Of a DNA stretch of 28,955 nucleotides, positions 1-6,925 are shown in pieces. The translations under genes and the position numbers were made by a program. The notes beneath the pieces are model-generated. The model had not been told where the DNA came from. It worked only from the letters and a program-made list of their open reading frames with translations, and made no database searches. Position 1 is the stretch's first letter, and each line of letters starts with the position of its first letter. Source of the stretch: Alphaproteobacteria bacterium (lineage in GTDB: Bacteria; Myxococcota_A; UBA796; UBA2385); NCBI GenBank assembly GCA_020632755.1, contig JACKEY010000029.1:1-28955 (forward strand), given 5' to 3'.

Positions 1-1273
1 CACCTCCCGCGACCTTCAGCAGGGTCGGCATGTCCTTGTCGCCGCGGCCCGACAGGCCGACCAGCACCTTGCTGCCCGGCGCCTCGCGACCGATCACCTT
101 CGCGTAGGCCAGGGCATGCGCACTCTCGAGTGCGGGCAGGATGCCCTCGAAGCGGCAGAGATCGTCCACGGCCTCCAGCGCCTGTGCGTCGCTGACGGCG
201 ACGTAGTCGACCCGCTCGATGGCCGCGAGCAGCGCGTGCTCGGGACCGACCCCGGGGTAGTCCAGGCCGGCGGAGACACTGTGGGTCTCGTGGATCTGTC
301 CGTGCTCGTCCTGCAGCAGCAGGCTGTGGCAGCCGTGCAGCACGCCGGGCTCGCCCTCGGCGCAGGTCGCCGCGTGCAGGCCGCCGCTGCCGCCGGCCTC
401 GGCGCCGATGATGCGCACCCCGGCGTCCCCCAGGAAGGGGTGGAACAGTCCGATGGCGTTGCTGCCGCCGCCGACACAGGCGACGACCGCATCGGGCAGG
501 CCGCCGGTGCGCTCGATGACCTGCGCGCGCGCCTCCTGGCCGATGATCTTCTGCAGCTCGCGGACCAGCCACGGGTAGGGGTGCGGCCCGACCGCGCTGC
601 CCAGCAGGTAGTAGGTGCCCTGCGGGTCGGACACCCAGTCGCGCAGCGCCTCGTCGATGGCGGCGCGCAGGGTCGCGTCGCCCTTGGTGACCGGCACGAC
701 CTCGGCGCCCAGCCGCTTCATGCGGTCGACGTTGGGGGCCTGCCGCTCGATGTCGACAGCGCCCATGTAGACCACACAGGGCAGGCCGACGCGGGCGCAG
801 GCGGCGGCACTGGCCACCCCGTGCTGCCCGGCCCCGGTCTCGGCGATGATCCGGGTGGCGCCGAGCCGCTTCGCCAGCAGGGCCTGTCCGATCGCATTGT
901 TCACCTTGTGGGCGCCGGTGTGGTTCAGGTCCTCGCGCTTGAGCCACAGCTCGACGCCGTACCGTTCACCCAGCCGCTCGGCGCGACAGAGCGGGGTGGG
1001 GCGGCCGATCCACTCGTCGCCCTGGCGCTGCAGCTCGGCCAGGAAGGCGGGGTCGGACAGGGCCGCGCGGGCGCCGGCCTCCAGCCGGTCCAGGGCCGGG
1101 ACCAGGGTCTCGGGCACGAACCGGCCGCCGAAGGGGCCGAAGCGCCCGCGGGCGTCGGGGAAGCGGCCCTCGAGCAGCGCCTGCAGGGCGGCCTTGGGGT
1201 CCAGGGGCAGGTCCGCGCCGGGCCCGAAGGCGGCGGGATCCACGCCGGCGATGACGGCGGTGGCGGGCTTCAT
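1..1273 (-). CDS. trpB: Tryptophan synthase beta chain (3' end cut by window edge)
   Basis: TrpB condenses indole with L-serine to make tryptophan, using PLP, in complex with TrpA. The minus-strand translation gives a clear TrpB: a GRFGPFGGRFVPETL N-terminal block, the PLP-lysine motif HTGAHKVNN (Lys near residue 123), ETGAGQHG, and the phosphate-binding GGGSNAIG loop. The frame is open to base 1 (about 424 codons), so only the extreme C-terminus is missing. Compared with the enteric enzyme there is an N-terminal extension of roughly 30 residues. The ATG start overlaps the trpC(F) stop codon as ATGA and has a GGAGA ribosome site 5 bases upstream. It is the last visible gene of the trp operon; trpA is expected just outside the window but cannot be seen. 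Confidence 0.97.
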   Translation of the reverse strand, partial: MKPATAVIAGVDPAAFGPGADLPLDPKAALQALLEGRFPDARGRFGPFGGRFVPETLVPALDRLEAGARAALSDPAFLAELQRQGDEWIGRPTPLCRAERLGERYGVELWLKREDLNHTGAHKVNNAIGQALLAKRLGATRIIAETGAGQHGVASAAACARVGLPCVVYMGAVDIERQAPNVDRMKRLGAEVVPVTKGDATLRAAIDEALRDWVSDPQGTYYLLGSAVGPHPYPWLVRELQKIIGQEARAQVIERTGGLPDAVVACVGGGSNAIGLFHPFLGDAGVRIIGAEAGGSGGLHAATCAEGEPGVLHGCHSLLLQDEHGQIHETHSVSAGLDYPGVGPEHALLAAIERVDYVAVSDAQALEAVDDLCRFEGILPALESAHALAYAKVIGREAPGSKVLVGLSGRGDKDMPTLLKVAGG

Positions 1274-2730
1274 GGGGTCTCCGTTCGGGAGGAGGAGGAG
1301 GCAGAGGGGGAGGAGGAGGAAGAGGGGGAGGAGGAGAAGGCGAGGCGGGCGGCGCGCACGAAGGCCGCCATGCGGGCGGGATCCTTGACCCCCGGGGAGG
1401 CCTCGATGCCGGAGGAGACGTCGACGGACCGGGCGCCCGTGCGGCGCATGACGTCGGCGACGTTGGCGGGCGACAGGCCGCCGGCCAGCACGGCGGAGGG
1501 ACAGGCCTGCAGGGCGGCCGCGACCCGGTCCCGGTCGGCCAGCTCGCCGCTGCCTTCGGTCGCCGCGTCGATCAGCACGCCGAGACCCGGGCGACGCCCC
1601 TCCAGCCGGGCGAGCAGGTCCGGACCGTCGCGGTACACCGCCGTCAGCTTGCGGCGCCGGCGGGGCAGCGGGTCCGGCAGGGACTCGGCCCGGCACTGGA
1701 CGATGTCCACGTGGGGCGAGACGGCGTCGATCAGCGCTTGATCGTAGTCGCGCATCACCGCCACGGACTCGACGCCGACGGGCAGGTCGGCCACCAGCGC
1801 GGGCAGGTCCTGCACGGACACCTGCCGCGGCGAGTCGACCACCACGAATCCCACCTGGTCGGCGCCGGCGCGCACGGCGGCGTCCACCTCGGCCCGGGTG
1901 CGCAGGCCGCAGAGCTTCACGGTCGTGTCGACGAAGCCCCGCTGGCCGGCCCGGCGCAGCGCAACGGCGGCGGCGCCGGGATCGTCGGCCCGCATCAAGG
2001 CACTGCCGACCAGCGCCCCGCGGTAGCCGAGCGCGGCCACGCGCCGCACGTCGTCGGGGGTGGACAGTCCGCTCTCGGCCACCACCTGGCCGGGACCGAA
2101 CCGGCGCAGCGCCGGGAAGCGGTCCGGATCGACCTGCAGGGTGCGCAGATCCCGGCAGTTGACGCCCAGCAGCAGGTCGTTGCCGCGCCGCCACAGCCGG
2201 GTGGCCTCGACCCGGCGCCGCAGCGCGGACAGCTCGTCGGCGCCGAAGGTCTCGACCAGCACGAACATGGACAGACCCATCGCCAGCTCGGCCAGCTCGC
2301 GCACCTGCTCCCAGGGCAGCATCGTGGCGATGAGCAGGATGCCGCCCGCGCCGGCGGCCCGGGCTTCCAGCACCTGCCGTCTGTCCACGATGAAGTCCTT
2401 GCGCATGGCCGGCACGCCCAGCGGCCGCAGCGCCTCGGCCACCGCGGACAGATCCTCCAGGCTGCCGCCGAACCGGCTCGGCTCGGTCAGCACACTCACC
2501 GCCCAGGCGCCCGCCTTGGCGTAGGCCACGGCCTGGGCGACCGGATCCACCGCCGGGTTCAGGGCGCCCTCGCTCGGCGACACCCGCTTCACCTCGGCGA
2601 TCAACGCGAAGGCGTCGACCTTTCGCGGCGGCAGCGGTGCGCGGGTCGCCGCCAGCGCCAGCGCGCCTTCGTCCAGGGCCTCGGCCCGGACCCGGCTGGC
2701 GGCCGCCATCTGCGCCAGGAAGTCAGCCAC
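1270..2730 (-). CDS. trpC: Fused indole-3-glycerol phosphate synthase / phosphoribosylanthranilate isomerase
   Basis: This is a bifunctional enzyme of 486 residues. The N-terminal half (about 1-260) is indole-3-glycerol-phosphate synthase, with LIAEVKRVSPSEG, MRKDFIVD, LLGVNCRDL and VVAESGLST. The C-terminal half (about 265-460) is phosphoribosylanthranilate isomerase (TrpF), with VKLCGLRT, GADQVGFVVVDSPRQVS, LAGGLSPANV and VDVSSGIE. The two domains catalyse consecutive steps, isomerase first. The start is GTG at 2730, which overlaps the end of trpD by 8 bases and has a GGAG site; longer upstream frames lie inside trpD. The protein ends in an odd tail of about 20 residues that is nearly all Ser with a few Pro and Ala, encoded by a polypyrimidine tract just before trpB. 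TrpC-TrpF fusion is the enteric arrangement; many bacteria keep them separate. Confidence 0.95.
   Translation of the reverse strand: MADFLAQMAAASRVRAEALDEGALALAATRAPLPPRKVDAFALIAEVKRVSPSEGALNPAVDPVAQAVAYAKAGAWAVSVLTEPSRFGGSLEDLSAVAEALRPLGVPAMRKDFIVDRRQVLEARAAGAGGILLIATMLPWEQVRELAELAMGLSMFVLVETFGADELSALRRRVEATRLWRRGNDLLLGVNCRDLRTLQVDPDRFPALRRFGPGQVVAESGLSTPDDVRRVAALGYRGALVGSALMRADDPGAAAVALRRAGQRGFVDTTVKLCGLRTRAEVDAAVRAGADQVGFVVVDSPRQVSVQDLPALVADLPVGVESVAVMRDYDQALIDAVSPHVDIVQCRAESLPDPLPRRRRKLTAVYRDGPDLLARLEGRRPGLGVLIDAATEGSGELADRDRVAAALQACPSAVLAGGLSPANVADVMRRTGARSVDVSSGIEASPGVKDPARMAAFVRAARLAFSSSPSSSSSPSASSSSRTETP
1303..1340. repeat. Homopurine/homopyrimidine low-complexity tract
   Basis: Thirty-eight consecutive purines on the plus strand, made of GGA and GGGGGA units. 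It encodes the Ser-rich tail of TrpC(F) and gives the trp mRNA a pyrimidine-only stretch immediately before the trpB ribosome site. Such mirror-like purine tracts are prone to slippage and can form triplex DNA; any function here is conjecture. Confidence 0.7.
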
Positions 2731-3745
2731 CGAGCTTCTCCAGCAGGGCCGTGCCCGCCCCGTCCGAGATGGCCTGCGCGGCCCGATCGATGCCGCCGCG
2801 CAGATCGTCGGCCAGCCCGCAGGCCTGCAGGGCCAGACCCGCGGACAGACACAGGGCGTTGCGGTGCGCGCCTTCCTCGCGACCCTCGAGCACGGCCCGC
2901 AGCCGACGGGCGTTGTAGGCGGGCTCTCCTCCCGCCAGCTCCTCCGGCCCGCAGCGGGGGATGCCGTGGTCGGCCGGATCGACCATCCGCTCTTCGACCT
3001 CGCCCTCCCGCACCTCCACCTGCAGGAAGGGCCCGACCGGCGTCGCTTCGTCCCAGCCGGGCTCGCCGTGCACGACGAAGGCGCGATCCACGCCGAGCCC
3101 CGCAAGGGCATCGGCCATCAGCCGGGCCGCGTCCGGCGACCAGGCGCCGACCAGCTGGTAGGGCGGCTGGGCGGGGTTCACCAGGGGACCGAGCAGGTTG
3201 AACACCGTGCGCACACCCAGCGCCTGTCGGACCGGGACCACGTGGGCCATCGCGGGGTGGTAGCGGGGCGCGAACAAGAAGGTGAAGCCCGTGCGCGCCA
3301 GCAGCTCCGCGGCGGCTTCCGCTTCCTGGAAGGGATCGTCCACGAGCGGCGCCTTCACCCCCAGGAAGCCCAGCACGTCGGCGCTCCCGCTGGCGGACGA
3401 CACCGCGCGGTTGCCGTGCTTGACCACCCGGGCGCCGGCCGCCGCCGCCAGCAGGGCCGCGCCGGTCGACAGGTTCAGGCTGTGGCTGCCGTCGCCACCG
3501 GTGCCGCAGGTGTCCACGAGGGGCGGCCCCCCTTCGTCGATCGGCGGGCGCACCGCCCACCGCCGCAGGGTCTTCGCGAAGCCGCGCACCTCGCTGGGGG
3601 TGACCCCGCGGACCCGGAAGGCGGCCAGCACCGCCCCGGCGACGATCGGGTCCAGCCCGCCGTCGGCCCAGGTCTCCATCAAGGCGGCGGCTTCCTGCTC
3701 GGCCAGCTCGCGACCGTCCAGCAGGGCGTCCAACAGGCGCTTCAT
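2723..3745 (-). CDS. trpD: Anthranilate phosphoribosyltransferase
   Basis: TrpD transfers phosphoribose from PRPP to anthranilate, the second committed step of tryptophan synthesis. The 340-residue product has the usual family length. It shows the PRPP-binding DTCGTGGDGSHSLNLSTG loop (about residues 80-97), KHGNRAVSS, and the FNLLGPLVNPA motif. The start is the ATG at 3745, which overlaps the trpG stop as ATGA and has a GGAG site 7 bases upstream; the open frame upstream of it is antisense or out of frame to trpG. It is separate from trpG, unlike the enteric TrpGD fusion. The stop overlaps the GTG of trpC(F). Confidence 0.97.
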   Translation of the reverse strand: MKRLLDALLDGRELAEQEAAALMETWADGGLDPIVAGAVLAAFRVRGVTPSEVRGFAKTLRRWAVRPPIDEGGPPLVDTCGTGGDGSHSLNLSTGAALLAAAAGARVVKHGNRAVSSASGSADVLGFLGVKAPLVDDPFQEAEAAAELLARTGFTFLFAPRYHPAMAHVVPVRQALGVRTVFNLLGPLVNPAQPPYQLVGAWSPDAARLMADALAGLGVDRAFVVHGEPGWDEATPVGPFLQVEVREGEVEERMVDPADHGIPRCGPEELAGGEPAYNARRLRAVLEGREEGAHRNALCLSAGLALQACGLADDLRGGIDRAAQAISDGAGTALLEKLGG

Positions 3746-4353
3746 CGGGGCTCTCCGGTCTGCGGGGCCAGCCGCAGGAAGTTGCGCAGCAGGTCCATGC
3801 CCTGCGGCGTCAGGATGCTCTCGGGGTGGAACTGCACCCCCACCGCCACGTGCTGCCGGTGGCGGACGGCCATGATCTCGCCGTCGGCCGTCCGGGCGCT
3901 CACCTCGAGCACGTCTGGCAGATCGCGCACCGCCAGCGAGTGGTAGCGGCCGACCTGCAGCGGCTGCGGCAGCCCGGCGAAGATGCCGCGGCCGTCGTGG
4001 TCCACCATGCTGCTCTTGCCGTGCATCAGCGCCCGGGCCGGCACGACCCGCCCGCCCAGCACCTCGCACAGGCTCTGGTGGCCCAGGCAGACGCCCAGGA
4101 TGGGGATCCGGCCCAGCACCCGCTCGATGAGCGCCTTGCTGATGCCGGCGTCGTCGGGGTCGCCGGGCCCCGGCGAGATCACCAGGTGGGTCGGCTGCAG
4201 GGCCACCGCTTCGTCCACGGTCAGCACGTCGTTGCGCCGCACCAGTACGTCCGCGCCCAGCACCTGCAGGTACTGCACCAGGTTGAAGGTGAAGCTGTCG
4301 TAGTTGTCGATCATCAGGATCTTCACGGGTCCGTCCAGGTTCCGTTCCGGCAT
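3742..4353 (-). CDS. trpG: Anthranilate synthase glutamine amidotransferase subunit
   Basis: TrpG is the class I glutamine amidotransferase that supplies ammonia to TrpE. Visible motifs are the N-terminal ILMIDNYDSFTFNLVQYL, the oxyanion-region SPGPGDP, the nucleophile Cys in GVCLGHQ, and the His/Glu of the triad in FHPESILT near the C-terminus. About 203 residues, normal for the family. The ATG at 4353 overlaps the trpE TGA (TGATG) and has a GAGGG site 5 bases upstream; a GTG one codon earlier (4356) is an equally possible start. A pabA-like role in folate synthesis is possible for this family, but the position inside the trp operon supports TrpG. Confidence 0.95.
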   Translation of the reverse strand: MPERNLDGPVKILMIDNYDSFTFNLVQYLQVLGADVLVRRNDVLTVDEAVALQPTHLVISPGPGDPDDAGISKALIERVLGRIPILGVCLGHQSLCEVLGGRVVPARALMHGKSSMVDHDGRGIFAGLPQPLQVGRYHSLAVRDLPDVLEVSARTADGEIMAVRHRQHVAVGVQFHPESILTPQGMDLLRNFLRLAPQTGEPR

Positions 4354-5828
4354 CACAGCCCTCGCTCGGCCAGGGCCAGGGCGGCGCCCAGGGCGGCGGC
4401 CTTGGCCATCACCTCGCGGTACTCGCTCGCGGGCACCGAGTCCGCGACGATGCCGGCGCCGGCCTGCATCTCGTACCGCCCCCCATCGGGCGTGTCGTAC
4501 ATGAACATCGTCCGGATGGAGATGGCCTGGTCCATGTCGCCGGGCCGACCGTCCGGGTCCACGCCGAAGTAGCCGACCGTGCCGGCGTACAGACCGCGCC
4601 GCGCCGGCTCCAGCTGGTCGATGAGCTCCATCGCCCGCACCTTGGGGGCGCCGGACACCGTGCCGGCGGGGAAGCAGGCCGCGAACAGATCCAGCGCGTC
4701 CACGGCGTCGCGCAGCTCGGCGGTCACACCGCTGACCGTGTGCATCACGTGGCTGTAGCGCTCGACGATCCGGTAGGGGTCCACCTGGACCGAGTCGGTG
4801 CGGGCCACCCGACCGGCGTCGTTGCGGGCCAGGTCGACCAGCATCACGTGCTCGGCCAGCTCCTTGGCGTCGGCCAGCAGCTCGTCGGCCAGGGCGGCGT
4901 CCTGTGCCGGGTCGGCGCCGCGCGGCCGGGTGCCCGCGATCGGCCGCAGCGTCGCGGTCCGGCCGTGCAGCCGCACCAGCGCCTCGGGGGACGAGCCGAT
5001 GCAGTGCAGCGCGCCGTCGCGACCGTCCGGCAGCGTGCGCCCAGGCAGGCGGCAGAAGAACATGTACGGACTCGGGTTGAGCAGCCGGAGCGCCCGGTAC
5101 ACCTCGAAGGGATCCAGGTCGCAGGCGCCCTCCAGCCGCGCGGACAGCACCAGCTGGAACACCTCCCCGGCCGTGATCTCCTCCTTCACCCGTCGCACCG
5201 CGGCTTCGAAGGCGGCCTGCTCGAAGGTCGCCTGTGGCGTGGCGTAGGCGCCCGGCGCCCGGCGGGTCGGCACCGCGCCGCGCAGGGCGAAGACCACGTC
5301 GCGGCGCAGGGCGGCCCGCTCTTCGTCCGTGCCGTCGTGCAGCAGGGCCACCCGCCGGGTGCTGTGGTCGAACACCAGCAGGCTCCGCGGCGCCACCCAG
5401 CTGGCGTCGGGGGTGGCGGGACCCGCCTTGGGACCGTCGACCCGCACCCGCTCCAGCCGCCGCACCAGGTCGTAGCCGATGGCGCCGACCAGCCCGCCGT
5501 GGAAGGGCAGCCCCTCGACCCGCGGTCCCGGCCGCGGCGCCCGGGCCAGCGCCGCGCGCAGCAGGTCCAGCACGCCCTCGGGGCTGTCGGGCACCGGCTG
5601 CTCCTCGACCCGGTCCCCCTCCGTCGTGCGCACCACGTCACCGTCGATCCGCAGCGACAGCCCGGCGCCGAAGCCGATGAAGCTGTAGCGACCGACCCGC
5701 TCGCCGCCCTCGACGCTCTCCAGCAGGAACAGCGGGTCGAAGGGGGCGAGCTTCAGGAAGGCCGAGACCGGCGTGTCCAGATCGGCGGGGATGTCGAAGG
5801 GCGGCTGCAGGATGGGGGCGGGAGGCAT
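4353..5828 (-). CDS. trpE: Anthranilate synthase component I
   Basis: TrpE converts chorismate to anthranilate with ammonia from TrpG, the first committed step to tryptophan. The 491-residue product has the tryptophan feedback site motif FLLESVEGGERVGRYSFIG near residue 35. It also has the chorismate-binding core: GSSPEALVRL, PIAGTRPRG, LVDLARNDAGRV, FPAGTVSGAPKVRAMELI and MDQAISIRTM. The LLES site and the trp gene context separate it from PabB. The ATG at 5828 lies 36 bases after the U-run of the attenuator terminator (5864-5889), so transcription into trpE is expected to depend on antitermination. I see no strong ribosome site in front of it. Confidence 0.96.
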   Translation of the reverse strand: MPPAPILQPPFDIPADLDTPVSAFLKLAPFDPLFLLESVEGGERVGRYSFIGFGAGLSLRIDGDVVRTTEGDRVEEQPVPDSPEGVLDLLRAALARAPRPGPRVEGLPFHGGLVGAIGYDLVRRLERVRVDGPKAGPATPDASWVAPRSLLVFDHSTRRVALLHDGTDEERAALRRDVVFALRGAVPTRRAPGAYATPQATFEQAAFEAAVRRVKEEITAGEVFQLVLSARLEGACDLDPFEVYRALRLLNPSPYMFFCRLPGRTLPDGRDGALHCIGSSPEALVRLHGRTATLRPIAGTRPRGADPAQDAALADELLADAKELAEHVMLVDLARNDAGRVARTDSVQVDPYRIVERYSHVMHTVSGVTAELRDAVDALDLFAACFPAGTVSGAPKVRAMELIDQLEPARRGLYAGTVGYFGVDPDGRPGDMDQAISIRTMFMYDTPDGGRYEMQAGAGIVADSVPASEYREVMAKAAALGAALALAERGL

Positions 5829-5863
5829 CGCGGGTCCGGATTCGGGAGCCGGCGGCGGCCACG

Positions 5864-5889
5864 AAAAACCCCGCCGGATGGGGGCGGGG
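5864..5889 (-). terminator. trp attenuator terminator hairpin
   Basis: Read on the minus strand, CCCCGCC (5889-5883), a 7-base loop and GGCGGGG (5875-5869) form a perfect 7-bp G/C stem followed immediately by TTTTT (5868-5864). This is a textbook intrinsic terminator placed between the Trp leader peptide and trpE. Its 5' arm is also the partner of the proposed antiterminator. Confidence 0.88.
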
Positions 5890-5937
5890 TGGGGCTGCCA
5901 GGGTCGGTCCGACCGTCAGGAAGAAGCCACCTCCGCC
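5883..5937 (-). promoter_or_regulatory. Proposed antiterminator pairing of the trp attenuator
   Basis: On the minus strand GGCGGAGGTGG (5937-5927), which lies 8 bases past the last Trp codon and inside the leader ORF, can pair with CCACCCCGCC (5892-5883). This gives 10 base pairs with one bulged A. The second arm contains the whole 5' arm of the terminator, so the two structures exclude each other. A ribosome stalled at the Trp codons would leave the first arm free; one that runs to the stop codon would cover it. The base complementarity is seen; the mechanism is inferred from known trp attenuators. Confidence 0.75.
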
Positions 5938-5999
5938 GAGACGCACCACCACCACCAGCGACGGTCGGGGGCGGCAGGGCTCGGGGAGCGGCAGGTCAT
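5916..5999 (-). CDS. trpL: trp operon leader peptide with four consecutive Trp codons
   Basis: A 27-codon ORF on the minus strand, starting MTCRSPSPAAPDRR, then WWWW from four TGG codons (5957-5946), then CVSAEVASS and TGA at 5918-5916. It is far too short to be called by length, but runs of Trp codons ahead of a terminator-antiterminator pair define a Trp attenuation leader. Tryptophan shortage would stall the ribosome on this run. There is no ribosome site before the ATG. The promoter -10 element ends 6 bases upstream, so the mRNA probably begins at or next to the ATG (leaderless), as reported for some actinobacterial trp leaders. Confidence 0.85.
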   Translation of the reverse strand: MTCRSPSPAAPDRRWWWWCVSAEVASS

Positions 6000-6005
6000 G
6001 GGGAA

Positions 6006-6035
6006 GTCGTACCGGGGTGGGGGGGGCGGTGTCAA
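6006..6035 (-). promoter_or_regulatory. trp operon promoter
   Basis: On the minus strand a perfect -35 TTGACA (6035-6030) is followed after 18 bases by TACGAC (6011-6006), which keeps the T, A and A of the -10 consensus. The predicted start falls at about 6000-5999, on the ATG of trpL. The spacer is almost all C, which makes TTGACA stand out. Confidence 0.65.
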
Positions 6036-6066
6036 CCCGCGGGGCGCGGACGACGCGTCCCGCGAC

Positions 6067-6079
6067 TACGCTCGACGAT
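6067..6079 (+). promoter_or_regulatory. Possible -10 element for the surface-protein cluster
   Basis: TACGCT at 6067-6072 sits 7 bases before an in-frame GTG (6080) of the next gene and about 30 bases from the divergent trp promoter. No good -35 is visible, so the support is weak. If real, transcription would begin at or close to the start codon. Confidence 0.3.
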
Positions 6080-6091
6080 GTGGTCCCCCGC

Positions 6092-6925
6092 ATGCTGCCC
6101 GCGCTCGCGCGTCTCGTCCTGCCCTGCCTCGTGCTGCCCACGGCGGCGGCGCGGGCCGACACCGGGGCGCCCGACACCGGCTCGGCAGAACCGGGTGGCG
6201 GGGACACCGGCGCGACCGCCTCGGTCCTCCTGGACGTGCCCCTGCGCATCGACGAAGGCGACGAGCTCGTCGCCCGGGCGTCGTGGACCGGCGACACCCC
6301 GGTCGAGCGGTGGGCCTGGGACGCCGTGCAGCACCACGGCCTGGACGAGGGCGACTTCGTGTGGTGCCAGGACGACCGGGCCACCCTCTCTTGCACCACG
6401 AAGGACGACGGCGAGCTGACCGTCCGGGTCGAAGCGTGGGGCGAAGGGGAGCGGCTGCTGGGGCGGGCCGAGGCCCTGGTCGTCATCGACAACGTCGAGC
6501 CACACTTCCTCGACGAGGACGGCGCCCCGCTGGAGGGGCTGTGGGTCGTCCCCGCCGGCGAGTACCTCACGCTGTCCTACCAGGTCGTCGACGTGCCCGG
6601 GGACCCCGTCGACGTCGAGCTCCGCCAGGGCGACGAGTGGTGCTGGAGCGGAGGGGAGGGCCGGCTCCGCGAGCTCGAGTGTCTCGCCTGGGCCGAAGAC
6701 GTGCACTTCCCCGTGCAGCTGGTCGGACGCGACGACGAGGCAGGGCGTGGCACGGCGACGATCTACGTGTCCACGACCGAGGGACAGCTCGGGGACGCCA
6801 GCGACACCGGCCTCTCGTCCGTCCGCTCCTGCGCCGAGGACCGCGACACGAACCTCTGCTGCTCCTCGAACGCCCTGATCCTCCCGCTCCCCTTCCTGCT
6901 GCTCGTGCGCAGGCGACGGCGATGA
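6092..6925 (+). CDS. Exported DTG-rich surface protein with MYXO-CTERM-like tail (family A, copy 1)
   Basis: A 277-residue secreted protein of unknown function. The N-terminus is a signal peptide (LARLVLPCLVLPTAAARA) followed by a DTG-rich linker. The body contains a block also found in the genes at 8787 and 11422: HGLDEGDF, a Cys pair with LSCTTKDDGEL, an AW motif, then a V-x-N-x-x-P hinge typical of Ig/cadherin-like repeats. The C-terminus is CCSS, a hydrophobic helix and RRRRR, which resembles MYXO-CTERM sorting tails processed by a sortase-like membrane protease and predicts cell-surface display. The start is the ATG at 6092; an in-frame GTG at 6080 adds four residues. The stop overlaps the next ATG (ATGA), so it is co-translated with the family B protein downstream. 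Confidence 0.85.
   Translation: MLPALARLVLPCLVLPTAAARADTGAPDTGSAEPGGGDTGATASVLLDVPLRIDEGDELVARASWTGDTPVERWAWDAVQHHGLDEGDFVWCQDDRATLSCTTKDDGELTVRVEAWGEGERLLGRAEALVVIDNVEPHFLDEDGAPLEGLWVVPAGEYLTLSYQVVDVPGDPVDVELRQGDEWCWSGGEGRLRELECLAWAEDVHFPVQLVGRDDEAGRGTATIYVSTTEGQLGDASDTGLSSVRSCAEDRDTNLCCSSNALILPLPFLLLVRRRRR

Noticed and set aside
116..3201. Very long open frames on the plus strand opposite the trp genes
   Set aside because: They lie antisense to genes with clear catalytic motifs, have low-complexity Arg/Gly/Ala-rich translations and no recognisable domains. Long antisense frames are expected at this G+C content.
5902..5914. GGTCGG-A-CCGACC as a pause hairpin in the trp leader
   Set aside because: The full match leaves a one-base loop. 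A foldable version has only four base pairs, so I could not support a defined element although a pause site here is possible.
5773..6921. In-frame extension of the 6922 gene back to 5773
   Set aside because: The upstream part crosses the trp leader and the first surface-protein gene in another frame and is Arg-rich. The ATG at 6922 overlaps the previous stop and begins a signal peptide.
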